Positions 1 to 11,668 of a stretch of DNA of 64,000 nucleotides are shown here, piece by piece. The notes beneath the pieces were generated by a model. The model did no database searches, was not told where the DNA came from, and saw only the letters and a program-made list of their open reading frames with translations. The stretch is from Fasciola hepatica (taxonomy: Eukaryota > Platyhelminthes > Trematoda > Plagiorchiida > Fasciolidae): positions 3,819,001-3,883,000 of the forward strand of contig CANUEZ040000167.1 of assembly GCA_948099385.1 (NCBI GenBank), read 5' to 3'. Numbering within the stretch: position 1 is the stretch's first letter; each line of letters begins with the position of its first letter. The translations under genes were made by a program, and so were the position numbers.

Positions 1-623
1 AAGTTCGTGAACAGTGATATGACGTCTAGCGAGAGCACAGTTTGCTTCTGCATATTGGAATCTTGTATGGTGGATACGAATTCAAAACTGTCTCGCAAGC
101 TGTACTTGGCACGTTCTGCGCGAACGGGTTCCAATAATTCTACTAGCCACTGAGCTGTTACCTGATGTGGTGAATAGGTCATGGCCACAATTGGTCGATT
201 GGGAAATCCTTCTTTATGGACTTTGGGCAGGCCGTAAAGACGTGGAATGGTCGACCCGCTTGGTTTCAGTCTTACATAAGTACCGTTGTTTATGTGGCCA
301 AGATCTTTTAACTTCCTCAAACATCCAGCTGGTCTGTTTTCTATTTTCTCAGTTACATCTTTTCCTGAGTGGCACGTGGAGAATTTCTTTGGGTTTTGAA
401 TCAATTGCAAAATGTTTTCGAGATAATCTTGCTTGTCCATAAGGACAACATCGGACCCCTTATCTGGTTTGAGTATCAATATATCTTTTCTTTTTCTTAA
501 TTCTTTCAGTGCCATCAAAAGATGTCGGGTAAGCGGACCACGGTTTTGGAGAACAACTTTGCGGTATCTGTAGCAGCTTGTCACCAGAAGGCTTTTAAAT
601 CTTTCGAGATCTATTTCCGACAT
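1..623 (-). CDS. PLE reverse transcriptase, N-terminal part, runs off left edge
   Basis: An uninterrupted minus-strand frame of 207 codons runs from an ATG at 621-623 to base 1 with no stop, so its true end is outside the window. In order it shows a basic N-terminal region, an LKPDKGSDVVLMDKQDY motif (the PLE 'ADKG' block), LYGLPKVHKEG followed by NRPIVA (RT motifs 1-2), and at the edge LSLDVISLFTN, which is RT motif A with its first catalytic Asp. These are diagnostic of Penelope-like RTs, which extend telomere-like or nicked DNA ends. The lack of any stop contrasts with the two stops in the neighbouring endonuclease half and suggests a fairly recent copy. Functional status is unknown because the YxDD motif is not in view. 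Confidence 0.85.
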   Translation of the reverse strand, partial: MSEIDLERFKSLLVTSCYRYRKVVLQNRGPLTRHLLMALKELRKRKDILILKPDKGSDVVLMDKQDYLENILQLIQNPKKFSTCHSGKDVTEKIENRPAGCLRKLKDLGHINNGTYVRLKPSGSTIPRLYGLPKVHKEGFPNRPIVAMTYSPHQVTAQWLVELLEPVRAERAKYSLRDSFEFVSTIQDSNMQKQTVLSLDVISLFTN

Positions 624-664
624 TGGTGATAGATCTTTAGTTTAATTTATCAGGCTCTCGAACT

Positions 665-1252
665 GTGCCTCTAATTCAAGCCGGTCGTCTTGTCTTGTGG
701 GGCAGCAGAACCTCCATGCAAATGAAAGGGCTTCTACCTGGATTCGGCGGAGTAAACTTGACGTTCCCAACCGCTAGACTGAAATGCACATTCTCCACCT
801 CTCCAGTAATCCGCATGCAGGTAAAAGACAAACTGCCTCAGCTGATCTCCTCCATGATCATTTACTAGTTCAGGTGCGAATGTGGCGAATTCTACATAGG
901 TCGCACGGCTAGGCGTTTGTCTCAGCGCATTAAGGAACATCACCCAAGATGGTTGAGTCAGGGGAAAACCGGTGTGATTACTAGTTCGATTCTAGGTCAT
1001 TTGGTGGATAGTGGCCACACGATCGACCCTGAAAAGGCTTTCAAAGTCATATACCGAGTTCCATCCAATTGATCAAAGCCAGTCCGACTTCGATCCCTGG
1101 CCACGACAGAGGCAATTGCCATTCGCCTACTAAGTCCTGATCTATGTGCACAAAAGCGACCAGTCCAGGCTCTCCAGCTGCCCTGGCCAAAATCCGGAAA
1201 CCACGGATCGCCGACCGAACCCCAAAAGTCCACTATCGATTACCACTCGTGA
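665..1252 (+). pseudogene. PLE connector and GIY-YIG endonuclease, two in-frame stops
   Basis: One plus-strand frame runs from about 665 to a final TGA at 1250-1252, broken by TAG at 866-868 and TGA at 1070-1072. After a connector comes CECGEFYIGRTARRL, the PLE form of the GIY-YIG nuclease core with its preceding CxC pair and following Arg, then an RIKEHHP segment. Further on is ATTEAIAIR, with the likely metal-binding Glu, and a conserved VQALQLPWP tail. This C-terminal nuclease nicks target DNA in PLE retrotransposition. The two stops make this copy non-functional as it stands. Confidence 0.85.
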
Positions 1253-1330
1253 CGGTGGGAGCGAAACTCTCACCACAACACGCACACGATAGAGACACCC
1301 CTCCCCACCAACCCCTTTTTTCCTGACACC

Positions 1331-3980
1331 ACGACAATGACCTTTACTCCGGTAAGTGGCTAACGCATTCCAATGTTAATTCGAAGATCGTTGGAGAAGT
1401 GATACCTGTTAGTGAATCATTTCATAGTGTCACTTCAATCTCTCACTGAAGATACTGATATATTGGTCAAGCTTCGTAGGTTGTTTGGAATGCTTTCCTT
1501 CGACTTGGGCTTGTTCGAAAATGTGTATCTCTGGGGTTGATCACTGTGTGGGTAACGAGTTGTTGTCCTTGCTCGTATTATCTAGTGCATAGTTGCTTGA
1601 CGGCCCAAAACCATCTGGTTTTGACGCGAAGTAAGCATCTGATAACCGTACGCCTCAAAGCTTGTTTGTGAAGTGTGTATGATTCGAAATTATGCATCTC
1701 GGTTTCAAGTTCTGAATCCTAAGATATGGCAGTGCTGACCATTGCAATATAGGAGTTATAAAATATTTCAACAATGACCTGACGCTCCACGATAAACCAT
1801 CCTATCATCAATGAAATCGCTTATTAATAGAATTTATCCCTAGAGTAGGATTGTCACCTTCAGGCGGAAAAAGTCGAATAGATGTACACTCAATTCTTTA
1901 TTTGCAAGATGCTTTCAAAATTTTGGAAAGCAGTCTTTCTAAAAATCGAACTCGGTTTATATACAAGTGTGGAAGAAACTTGTTGACACTGATGTTTAGT
2001 GTCTGTGCCAAAGATAAGCCTTCTATGTGAAATTTTGGTAATACAAGGATTACCACAATCAAAAAGACATGGCTACTCACACGATCCACTGAAAAATAGA
2101 AAGTTGACCTTCCTTACCGTAAAACCAATAAATATACTCATGTAACACCGACATTCTTACTTACAGGGTACAGAAAACAAATGAACTGCATTTCATAAAC
2201 ATAACAAGCTTCTATATGATGCAGCGAAATTGTTTATTGAATAATCGGATTCATTAGGTTATTTGGTACTACTGATATTCACTTTGTGGTGAAGACTATG
2301 GTGGTGACAGAAAGAGAAAGTGAATACTAAACCAAATGAATCGAACGATCAAAGGCAACATTTCGAAGAACACGAGGCTGTGATTATCTCGAAAGTATCC
2401 CACCAAGTGAGACAAAAATTACCCTGCTGACAAGCAGGCGGACCTCAGCAATACGCCTTATAGGTATCAAGATGGTCAGAGTTGAGGCCTGCGGATCATT
2501 TGAGGTAACATAAAGGAAAACATTCGAGGCAGAAAAAGTTCTGTTATCGCAGGCATTCGGCTAAAAAGAACTCGAAATGCACAGATAGTAAGAGGATGGA
2601 TCTCAGTACATGGTCGGCAAAAAAAAAAACTAATTATTCGGCTGATAGTGTTTTGCTATTTGGGTTGATCTGGTCCAGCACATCCAGGGGTGTGTCTCAT
2701 CCGGTGCGCCTACTCTTTACAATCGGCGAGGATTCAATCTGACGCATAAATTTGTATGAACTCGCCAGCTCTCACGTACTTGATTTGATTGGAATAATCT
2801 TCATCTGCTTTTCGTAATCTCCCATTACCTCGGAGGCAGTTATCTAACAACTATTTATACAAGTTCGCCATCTCTTGTTCAAATTCCGAAGTAATTTACA
2901 CCACGATCGATTAGGCAAGCATGACTGACAGTGGAATATCGTAAACCACAGCAGCCATGGAAACCATTTCCGGTTAACTGAGAGGCTGTAACATCAGTCG
3001 AAGCACTCATTCTGTCTGTTGACTTTCCCCTATATGCCTTTTTGTCCCGGCAGAAGGAGGAACAGTCGGACCAAAAACGGATTTTTGCCTATGGGTTCCC
3101 TATGTGATGCTCTTGACTAAGCAACGCACATCCCATCACTTGGAGGGGTGTTGCTGATTAGATAGTTGAATGCAAGTTGTGGGGAAAGTAGAATAGATTT
3201 TGCTTTATGGCGCATTGTTCTGCTAACCTGTATACGATATGCAACGAATTGTTGCATCGGCCGGAATATGAATCTGCTTCTTCAACAATCCTAGTCAGCA
3301 TACTAGGCCAAAAAGTGTCTTTATCAGTTCCGGTAGAAACATCATTTTTTGGTTAGATTTGGGGATCGATAGCACTCTAGTTTTACCTTGTTTTGTAGCG
3401 AGCTTTTGCTATTCTCGGTTGGTTTGTTGTGCTTTGGATTACCATGGTACACTGATTCAAATCTTTTATTGCCTGGAATACCAGAGCACAAAGGAGAACC
3501 AATGAAATATTGATACTGATGTAGTTTCGTTCGAAAAAAGTAGCTCACAAAAACCTGACAAAGGAAGATCTCATTTGGTTTAGTGTGCTCGGGAGATGGA
3601 AGTATTCTCGTTAAAATATTTAAGCTCAGATATAACTCATCATACTATGGTCTTTTTGCGCATTAACCTTCCGCAATGATTCTAATAATTTTCAAAAAAA
3701 CATTTAAATTTATTCAGACAACCTTTTGAGAGGAATGTAGATCTTGGTTACTATTGTACAAGGCCTTTCCACGACGAGATAGCAAACATAAGAGAAAGCT
3801 ACTAGTATGAAGAAAAGGAAGAACGTTTTGTGGGCGCTCAGCTTCGAGGTAGTTTGACAAAGCCACTAACTGAGGCTGTGGATAGAATGCGTACAAAGCT
3901 ATCCACGTAACACTTCCCTTTCAGGGCAAATTCTGACACTAGAAGTTACGCAAACAACCGTGTTGGAAGGGTTTCAAAGC
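1331..3980. other. Intronic sequence, nothing recognised
   Basis: Only short chance frames (under 70 codons) on both strands and a short poly-A run near 2620-2631. No protein motif, tRNA-like box or repeat boundary was identified. Confidence 0.5.
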
Positions 3981-4005
3981 CTAAATAAACATGCTCAATA
4001 AGGCT

Positions 4006-4030
4006 GACGTTTCGGTTGTGTTTTTCTCAA
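4006..4030 (-). repeat. Isolated PLE-type GAAACGTC hammerhead signature, decayed
   Basis: Reading minus, TTGAGAA (4030-4024) is followed ten bases later by GAAACGTC (4013-4006). The same order, TTGAAAA then GAAACGTC, occurs in the palindrome at 53.8-54.0 kb, where a helix II hairpin separates them. Here the intervening bases cannot pair, so this is at most a relic of a PLE 5' region. Confidence 0.3.
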
Positions 4031-4495
4031 TTTGCCCCGGCTTGTTACCCACATGCTCAGTGGAATGCATGCTTCGGGTTCCACATTTGCTGATATTGCC
4101 CCTGGAAGGTTTTACGCACGTGTCGGATGAACCAACTACTTCCAGTTTTTGTAGAAATATCCAGTGAAAAACTGATTTGGGGTTTCTGATCATGGACTTC
4201 TGACCAAAATGTCTTACTTTTACCCCGAAATATCATATTTGTATGATTATGTATTTGACTATAGGTTCTGCCTTTTTTCCCAATATTACAGAAAACGGGG
4301 TTACTATCTCCAAGTGAAGTACAAGTCGTGGAATATTTTCTTAGGAATAGACATTGAATATAATTGGATAACCAAGCAAGCCTAATCTGAAAATAGTTAT
4401 TTTTATGAAAGAGTCGAAAAATTCTAGAAGCTGGTTAGGAGAAAACATCAATGTGGGAACATTGTGCAAACTTTTTGATTTGATCCAAATGTGAC

Positions 4496-4595
4496 CGCGG
4501 CGGTATGTGAAACCAGGTGGAGACACCACGCACCCCTTAGTACGCTATCAGCCGAGCTATGAAGCCACTCCAAGGGGTTTGGACAGTTCTTATGC
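4496..4595 (-). mobile_element. tRNA-derived SINE, family B, degenerate copy
   Basis: On minus, an ATAGCTCGGCTGATAGCG stretch resembles a tRNA A box/D-arm, and a decayed B-box-like GGTTTCACATACC follows about 40 bases on. A short leader (GAACTGTCC...) before the A box resembles the leader of the copy at 13.8 kb, which argues for a SINE family rather than a tRNA gene. No acceptor-stem pairing is seen. Confidence 0.5.
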
Positions 4596-5014
4596 CGTCC
4601 GCCATAGTGCGCCAACTCGTAACTTAACTTCCCAATTAGGATTTTCCAGAGCCATCAGTCAAATATACCGTGAATAAAACCGGGAATTTGAAAGTGAGCA
4701 AGCTTTCATTGAAACGAAATCAGATAAATTATAGAAAGTATACGGAATGATCCATCACCAAGATAAACCATAGAAGCTTCATGCATCGGTTTGATTTCCG
4801 CGAGGAATCATTAGCAGAGAGTACACATCAAGCCATAACTAGGAGATAGCTGAACCTCAGGCGCATAACTGTGAATCATACAAGTTAAATCTAGACTATT
4901 CCGTATTGCTCTCAACAATCACAGCCCTTCTTCCCTTGTCTGTTGAACATTATCAAATTTTCACGTGCACACTGATCGATTTCTATGATCTGATTATCAA
5001 AAAAGGTTGAGAGC

Positions 5015-5200
5015 AAGGCGGAATAGCCTGGCCGTAAGTTGTTTGAATAGCAGTAAGCCTCGCAGCGTTCGAACCCCATTTGGGGCTCGGTCAACATGCG
5101 CCGCTGACGATTCTTAACAAGGATGAAAAGGTTGTGTATTCCTTTCTCTATATGCAGCGGTAAATCGATATTTGATATCGCTTGATGAATCATTCGATAT
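5015..5200 (+). mobile_element. Hammerhead-bearing tRNA-derived element, diverged copy
   Basis: The tRNA-like part (AATAGCCTGGCC... with B-box-like GCGTTCGAACCCC and GGGGCTCGGT) is followed by CTGACGA (5104-5110), a 14-base spacer and GAAA (5125-5128), in the family order. The two stem I strands (GCGCCG and its 3' partner) no longer pair, so the ribozyme is probably dead. The 3' end retains the family's GATGAATCAT tail near 5185-5195. Confidence 0.65.
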
Positions 5201-5949
5201 ACGGTGGATATATTCCACTACAAAGAAGATGCAGAAAGACCTTCAGATAAAACACTGGTGCTGCTTGTGACTTCCATTTTGCCTGTGAGCCCAGATTAAT
5301 ATTTATGCTAATTTGTTCTCAGACTTTATTGAAGACTGTATAAAAAATAAAAGCAATCTGCGGAAAAACTGGGGTTAATTTCTAACAGTGGACCAATTTT
5401 CCCACAGACAACTATACAGATAAATCACAAGGAAGCTTTCCAATAGGGTTCAAAAACCCCTCAGCTTTTATGAGATGACTCAACGTTCCATAGAGGTAAC
5501 TGTTTTTTATGCTAACCAAAATATTGATGGTTTAAATATGGTTTGCGGATCTCGCATCCCAAAGGGTTGGTAGTGGCAAAATGTATGGTCACTTGTGGAT
5601 TTTTCCCCTTGACTAACTTGATGATGGAAATTGCCCATGAGGTGATCAGAAGACTTTTGCTGCGTTACCTTCGTTTCAGTTTACGTATGCTAAATATCAG
5701 TCTTGAACTAGGGTTGGATGATCCAAGTTGCTATCTACCAGATGTCTCACTCAGGAATAAACAGTGAAGAATATGAGCAACTGCCTGAGAATAGTTAATA
5801 ATATCATTAGATAAGTGTTGGAAGCGCATCAAAACAAGAGTGTCTCTGATCATGACACAAAGCCATATTCTTCGATTTCATTCAGCACTGAGTGGGTGGG
5901 TAGATTTGTGACTCCACTCAGAAGAATTAACATCTTCACCGTGTTGCAC

Positions 5950-6310
5950 TATATGACTCGTCATGTAGTATGAATGCTCAGCTCACCACTGAAAACCATC
6001 GAAGCTCTGTACAGCAGTTTCATTCTTTTAGGAATCATGATCAGCTCAAATCCAGTGAGCTTTTACTTGAACTTGAAGACGGGATGAACGATTGAGAGTC
6101 AGACACCTAATCACCAGCCTAACCGGGTTAACTTTTAACGGTTTGCCGAACAAATACACCTAATGGCATAACACCTCTCGTCACAGACCTTGAAAGGCAA
6201 CAGTCCGCTGCCCACGCAGCGACAGACTCTTGTGATGGATGGATTCTCTGTTGAGGCCTAATTTTAACGAAGACATTCCGTTATGCACGACTTGCAGCGC
6301 TTATTTACTA
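5950..6310 (-). mobile_element. Hammerhead-bearing tRNA-derived element, diverged long copy
   Basis: Read on minus from about 6310 to 5950, this matches the long 11.2-11.6 kb copy along its length: the GCATAACGGAATG start, the AGGCCTCAAC segment, a GTCTGTCGCTGCG segment, a strongly decayed tRNA-like middle, and the 3' part with GGTTTTCAGTGGTGAGCTGAGC. GAAAC, a TGCTGTA cleavage-side segment and CAGAGC survive, but the CTGATGA core has become ATCATGA, so no activity is expected. Confidence 0.7.
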
Positions 6311-9300
6311 CCTTGCCAAGTTTACTGTTTTTTCCCTTCACGAACTGATCTCCCCTCCTCTTCTCCCAAAAGCTAACCGTCTCAGTGAACATAAAATTTC
6401 GATTAAGTCTATCGGGAGACAGGCATAAAGCTTGTCTCAAATACCAGATTTTAGTGGGCTTCGAAGCAGATCCCATTGATCTCTCCCCATTACTTCACAG
6501 TGCTGGGGACTATTGCTTATCGTTCAATCAACAAAACCTGGACGTTTTAGCTAAATGAGAGACGACTCACGAACATCGAAGGGCTATCGTACCGTTACAT
6601 GCGTCACTGAGGAACTACAGCTTGTTCATTTGAATGTATTATGAGGTAGCGATGATTGAGGTCATCTTTTTAGTGTCACATATATCCCCGGTAATTTCGC
6701 TTAAACTGAGCAGTGATGGATGAATTTTTGAGTGCATTCGAATCCACAAGATGCAGAACGAAAAAGCGCATCATCTGTAAAACATTCAATCTAACAGTCA
6801 GTGCTGTAAGAGGCTATGCCTTCGGCTTCTTTAAAATACACTTCAACTGCAGTCGTTTTCAGCAGTGGCTATGTTTTGGAAGATAATGTTATCCATGGAC
6901 AATTTACTGGATAAACCTGGAGTTGATACATCTTCATAATTTAAAATGTCATTTCACAGTCTCAGTTTCTCTAACCTTTTACCGCATCTTCATCGTGAGC
7001 CAACTGTCATACAATCTAGATAGAAATCTTTAACTAAGGAAGTGTAGTAAACATAAAATGATTATCTAGTTGAGCCGTTCAGAGTTACTGCTGTCTGGAA
7101 AGGCGCCCGAAAGGATTTGCGATAATGAGACAAACAATACTTGATTTTTTCAACGTCTTCCAACTCGCAGAAGCGAATATACGAGAACATAGGAAATGAA
7201 CTGTTTACTTGCAATCCGTTTCTGCAGGAGAAGGTGGTCTGCGCATCATTCTATCCCCCTTATGACTTTCGGCTCAATGCCATTTCGAATTTAAGAGAAT
7301 CGTAAAAATACTCTTTCTTTGTTAACAATAACCCGTGTGAAAGAATAAAATGCTTGCGAGTCTTAAGCTGATTCGGGATTCACGGCAATTTGAGTTTGTT
7401 TGATTCGGCCTAGTCTGAACCAGCCGGTATGGCGTGGTATTTCTGGCTGGTTTCTGTCAGCAAGAAACTCGCTGGGGAATAAAACCAAAAGCCCTATTAT
7501 TAATACGAAGGGAGACTTACAAACAATGTTGTCGGGTTGAAGCAGAAAACGTACGAAATCACCAAGAAGCCATACTGTCTAGCGTTTTTTAATTACCTAT
7601 CGGGGAAATTTATTGAACCGGTGGATGTCGGGTGGTTTAGGGCCTTTGCTTACCACCTCGGAGGTAAAATGTTCGAATCACCTCCATCACCGGCTACGTT
7701 GGCGGTAGAGAGTATACCACCGTAGCCCGACTCGTCACCACCTTTGGCTTATTGCTACTTTATGTGGTTCTTCATCCTACTTCGCACGGCGTGGTTACCA
7801 GCTATGCCATTTAGGCTACGTGGTACCGCCCTGCTATAAGAATCAGACGCAAACATGTATTAAAAAATAGTAGAAATTATAAATCTTCCCACATGCTCAA
7901 TCCATTGACCAGAATTTTTCTGGGTTTTTCCGTGACATGTATGGTTTAGTTCTTCTCAAGTTTCGAACTCCACTCAACATTCTGGATGGGTCCTGGTCTT
8001 ACAGAGTTTGATCAAATTCTAATTTTTTTAGAAAAAGTTGTTACTTTTCCATGTTCATTTTCGGAGGAAGGATCTTGTTTGTCACCGACTGTAGAAAATT
8101 GAATTGACCATCAAAGCCAAGGTTCGAAACCATGAGCGTAATCTGACCATCACAGGAAGGTAACAGAAAATATCTGCATTTCTTGTCATCAGCTCATTGT
8201 AGATTAAAAACTCGAGTGATTTATCAGTTTATTCAACCACCTTGGCTTACAGTCAGCCCATAAATATGAACCAATTCATCGCACGACACGGTAAAGTGAG
8301 CAAAAATTGTCGGTTTCGAGTGCCGGTGACCAGACCTCTAATCGCATCAACCCCTTGTTTCGGTCAGTTTTCAAAAACCTCCATTTTCCAAATAATCAGT
8401 GTCAGATATCCCTAACAATCAGTTATTTTACTCACTTTGTTATCCGTTACACGTATAAATTCATAGATAACTTAGAAATTTGCCTCCATTAGCTGGGAAA
8501 TAAATTGACCGAAAGCCAGCTCATTCACGTTTTCTCGGTTTTGGTGCCGCAATGAGTCTCTACCTTACACAAAGTTTACACATACTGTAGCTGCGCATGA
8601 CTGGAAACTTCAGTGTAGTGAGTCGAAATTGATATTATCGTAAATGTCAGAAAATCTGTATTTGCTTCTTCGCAATGTTTAGCGTGAACAAAATGCAATA
8701 CAGCTGATGAGAAGGGAAACTAACCAAAGGATATTTTTCAGACATTTCATCGAACATACAGTGACAGAACGAACAACTTCTTTCGGTCGGTTTACTTATA
8801 TCTATCAGCTCCAGTGATTATTAGGTTACAAAGTATCATAGTATGGCAATGGCCCTGAAGCAAGTGTTTTTATGGAAACGTATTAGGCGAAGAAATACTG
8901 CCATAAAGATTTTCATCCTCGAAAAATGATGACGCGGGCTCAGCATCCGGTCGAATAAGATTGGGCCGTACACGAAAATAAACACTTCCCAACAAATCAA
9001 ACGAGCAGGTGAAGATCAAACCTATATGGACGCACGCGCGGAAATATCTCGAAAAGTTCCATCACACTCGCGATGCCATAGCCTCATCATTAGAGGTATC
9101 CTTGATGACACGTGGATACTGCGATAACAGCACGCAAAACAAGGGCATTTCAGTTGTGCTATTGAAAAAATACGATTGAACACTGTACCACGTTCAGACT
9201 CAATATGTCAGTAGTTTAATGTATGAAGTTTAACCCCCACACACAATGCAATGGAGACCTTGGACTAATACTTAGTTCTTATGGTTATTGCTTCGTAGAG

Positions 9301-9519
9301 AGCATCTGAACACAATGAAAACTCTATAGATATGGGTGACGAGGTACCATAAGTGTCAGGAAGGTTGAACTTTATAAATAATGAAGACAAGGACAGATCA
9401 TGTGTAATGCAGGTCAAATTAAAACGGGACATCAAGGTGCCATGACAAAGTGGAATGTAGTAGGTACAAGCCTATACCTACCACAAGCCATGTGACAAAT
9501 CCTTTCAGGTGTATCTTAC
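6311..9519. other. Intronic sequence, little recognised
   Basis: Apart from the tRNA-like segment at 7615-7695, no repeat or coding motif was recognised. Bases 7697-7731 form a small imperfect inverted repeat (CTACGTTGGCGGTA against TACCACCGTAG). Open frames are all short. Confidence 0.45.
7615..7695 (+). repeat. tRNA-like segment, possible SINE relic
   Basis: GGGTGGTTTAGGGCCTTTG resembles an A-box/D-arm region. TGTTCGAATCACC about 45 bases downstream resembles a B box (GTTCGAANC). Cloverleaf pairing at the ends is not convincing, so this is read as a SINE relic rather than a tRNA gene. Confidence 0.35.
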
Positions 9520-9641
9520 CTCATACAATCGAACGATGTTAGGATGATGCAACATTTCGAGGATGGAAATTTCTCGCATAAGTAATCGTCTTGTTGGTGC
9601 ATCCATCCGTGTTTTATCGAGGACCTTGATAGCCACCAGTT
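9520..9641 (-). CDS. NIM1-like Ser/Thr kinase, exon with VAIK lysine and αC helix
   Basis: A 122-base exon lies between a CTGCAG acceptor (exon starts at 9641) and a GAG/GTAAGA donor (exon ends at 9520). With the last G of the upstream exon at 44415 it encodes ELVAIKVLDKTRMDAPTRR, then LLMREISILEMLHHPNIVRL and YE. VAIK holds the ATP-anchoring lysine, REIS the αC glutamate that salt-bridges to it, and HPNIVRLYE is subdomain IV. TRRLLMREIS and LHHPNIVRLYE fit NIM1 better than MARK or SIK relatives. NIM1 is an AMPK-related cytosolic kinase thought to be activated by LKB1. Entry phase is 1 and exit phase 0. It has no stop codons, and its conservation is far above its surroundings. Confidence 0.9.
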
Positions 9642-11239
9642 CTGCAGATCAAAAGGTAAGTGAACGAATTGGGACAAGTATGTCAATTTAATTATATTCA
9701 CACTGATAACTACTATCATATAAATGATTGGCAAGCTTATATTAAAAGGCTTCCTCTAGAGTACAATTATCAGACAGATGATTTTATTTCCGCCGATATG
9801 CTTGAAAGAATTTGAGACAAGACGGACTATTCCATTGCCTAGCACATTCAGAAGCAATGTCAAAATATTGGTTAGAGCAATGGCTAAGATCTATGAAAGT
9901 GATGGGGTTGAAAACGTTTCTGGGCAACTGTTGAATGTAAGCTGACCTGCGTAAATGGCCAGTTGCCAAGACCTGGCTTGTGCAGACTTGCCTCAATTGC
10001 ACAGATTCGCTGAATACGTTCTCCGTCATCACCCGGCTTTACTACTTTCTGTATTGGATAGCTGTTTTCGGTCGCACCTTTGTAACACTACGTCATAACC
10101 CCAGTACCAGCAAAAATGATTGGATGCTACTTACTAAGGATAGCCTGGGGAAATATCTGCTAGAACCCCGTTTCAAGGAACTAAAATGAATTTATTTTTA
10201 GGCCACTAGGTGGTGGGTGAAAGGTGAATAGGTGCGGACAGTCCAGGATATTGATAAGGAAACAAAAGCCTTGACCGGGAGATTTTACCACGAAGGACGG
10301 TGTAACTTTTTCGAACATAACAAACTACACCACGGTTTGAGAAACTTGGAGGTACCAAAGCTTGTTGATATCAACGGCATTCACGAATTTAGACAACGCA
10401 CTCACCTACTAGATACCAGCAATCATACCTCCGTCCAAGAAGGTTCATACCCAAGTCTGCTGGTTTTGTTCGAAGTCCTTATTGACAGATAAGTGACAAA
10501 AATTCCCACATTCAGTGCACTTTTACTGCTCGTTAGAATTGAGAGTAAACTGAAATTATGCACATACGAATGACCCTGGACGACACAGTAAGTCGGCTTG
10601 ACACAAGCTGGACATCCCTTTCATTCTGTCACAACTGAAATTGAAAACTGATTCATTATCAAAGCTGTGTGCCAAATAAGAAACCATGTGCAAATTACCA
10701 GACTTGGTCTATCATACCAGTTGCTTGTCACTTTTTTGAAGAGAGCAAACAAATTCACTCCACTGGAGCCGTAAACACGTCCTGATTCAAAAAGTGCGTT
10801 TGAAAAGTACTGAAGAACCCAATGCAAGTAAATTGCAAGTAAATTTTCCAATAACGAATTTTCAATTTTGAAACGTAGCTCTGTAACAAAGCGTCATTCA
10901 GTAACATTTCAGCGATCTTTGTGTTCAGCATGTTCTGTACTCTTACATCGAGAAACAGATCAAGATGAGTCATTCTAATTCTTAAAAGAGACTAGTAGAA
11001 AGTGTGATAGAGATGATTAGTCCTTCCAAAACACACCCAGCAATGTTCAGAAACAGGCAGACGGGTTATTAGGTACCAGTAAGCAGTTTTCTGCGAGTAT
11101 TGGATGATTTCTGCAAGTCTTCTTGCACTTCCTTGCTTTTTATCAATCTCAACAACAAAAGCGTCAAATGAGGATAAAACGAAAGCAAGAGGTAGATTGA
11201 TAATGTGATATTTGTTGGCTGCATAATCCGTAAAATACG
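9642..11239. other. Intronic sequence, nothing recognised
   Basis: Short overlapping frames on both strands (for example 10232-10492 plus, 86 codons) without any motif I recognise. No repeat boundary was seen. Confidence 0.45.
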
Positions 11240-11663
11240 ACTCACCTTGCAGCTTCTGCGCTCAACTCATCACTGAAAACCATGAAAGCACTGCCCAACT
11301 ATTTCACCCTTGTTAGAAATCATCAGCAGTGCACATCCACTGAGCCCCCACGGGGACTCGAACCCGGGGTGAATGGTTGTGAATTGAACACTTAACAACA
11401 AGGCTATCTGGGCCGGATCTCACTGGTTTGTTGAATATCTACACTACATGATAAAGCACTCTTTCGTCACTGTCTTTTGAATGGTAACAACGAGCTTCCC
11501 GCTCAGCGATCGACTCCAGTGATGGATCACTTCTATGTAGGGGCCTAAGTACAAAGAAGGCATTCCTTTATGAACGAACTACGGAGCTTGGTTGCTATAT
11601 GCCGTTGAGTAGTAGGAGACTAGATTTGTATAATGTGATTCATCCCGCAGCTTCAACACTCAC
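11240..11663 (-). mobile_element. Hammerhead-bearing element, unit preceded by the 3' tail of another unit
   Basis: On minus, 11663-11596 is the 3' tail of one unit (GTTGAAGCTGCGGGATGAAT, then the TCTCCTACTACTCAACGG-type end). It runs directly into the 5' part of a second unit (GTAGTTCGTTCATAAAGG...), which continues through tRNA-like A and B boxes (GGTTCGAGTCCCC) and a hammerhead region to its own tail near 11248. The tail-to-tail distance is about 400 bp, so this looks like a partial head-to-tail dimer rather than a single SINE. Confidence 0.75.
11288..11332 (-). ncRNA. Type I hammerhead ribozyme, cleavage site mutated
   Basis: On minus: GCACTG, CTGATGA, a 14-base helix II region, GAAA, TAGTTG, then GG in place of the TA cleavage dinucleotide, then CAGTGC. 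Stem I (GCACTG/CAGTGC) and both core strands are intact. The UH cleavage site is lost, so self-cleavage is not expected. Confidence 0.55.
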
Positions 11664-11668
11664 AAAGG

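Larger units (their letters stand above)
1..1330. mobile_element. Penelope-like element, halves in opposite orientation
   Basis: Two parts of one PLE type lie head to head. The reverse transcriptase part reads on minus from about 623 to the window edge. The connector plus GIY-YIG endonuclease part reads on plus from about 665 to 1252, followed by a C-rich 3' flank resembling the flank of the copy at 39.7 kb. PLEs normally encode RT then endonuclease in one frame on one strand, so the 5' half is inverted relative to the 3' half, or two truncated copies sit side by side. The whole block lies inside the kinase intron. Confidence 0.8.
1..9519 (-). other. Intron of the NIM1-like kinase gene (incomplete, extends left)
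   Basis: The donor GTAAGA follows the coding exon ending at 9520 (phase 0). I looked on the minus strand for kinase subdomains V-VIb (a VMEY-like hinge and an HRDLKAEN-like loop) down to base 1 and found none, so the next exon probably lies beyond the left edge. The interval contains the PLE, tRNA-derived repeats and otherwise unremarkable sequence. Confidence 0.7.

Noticed and set aside
1..9519. Remaining kinase exons (hinge, HRD and DFG regions) within the window
   Set aside because: No minus-strand segment encoding VMEY-, HRDLK- or DFG-like motifs with splice sites was found.
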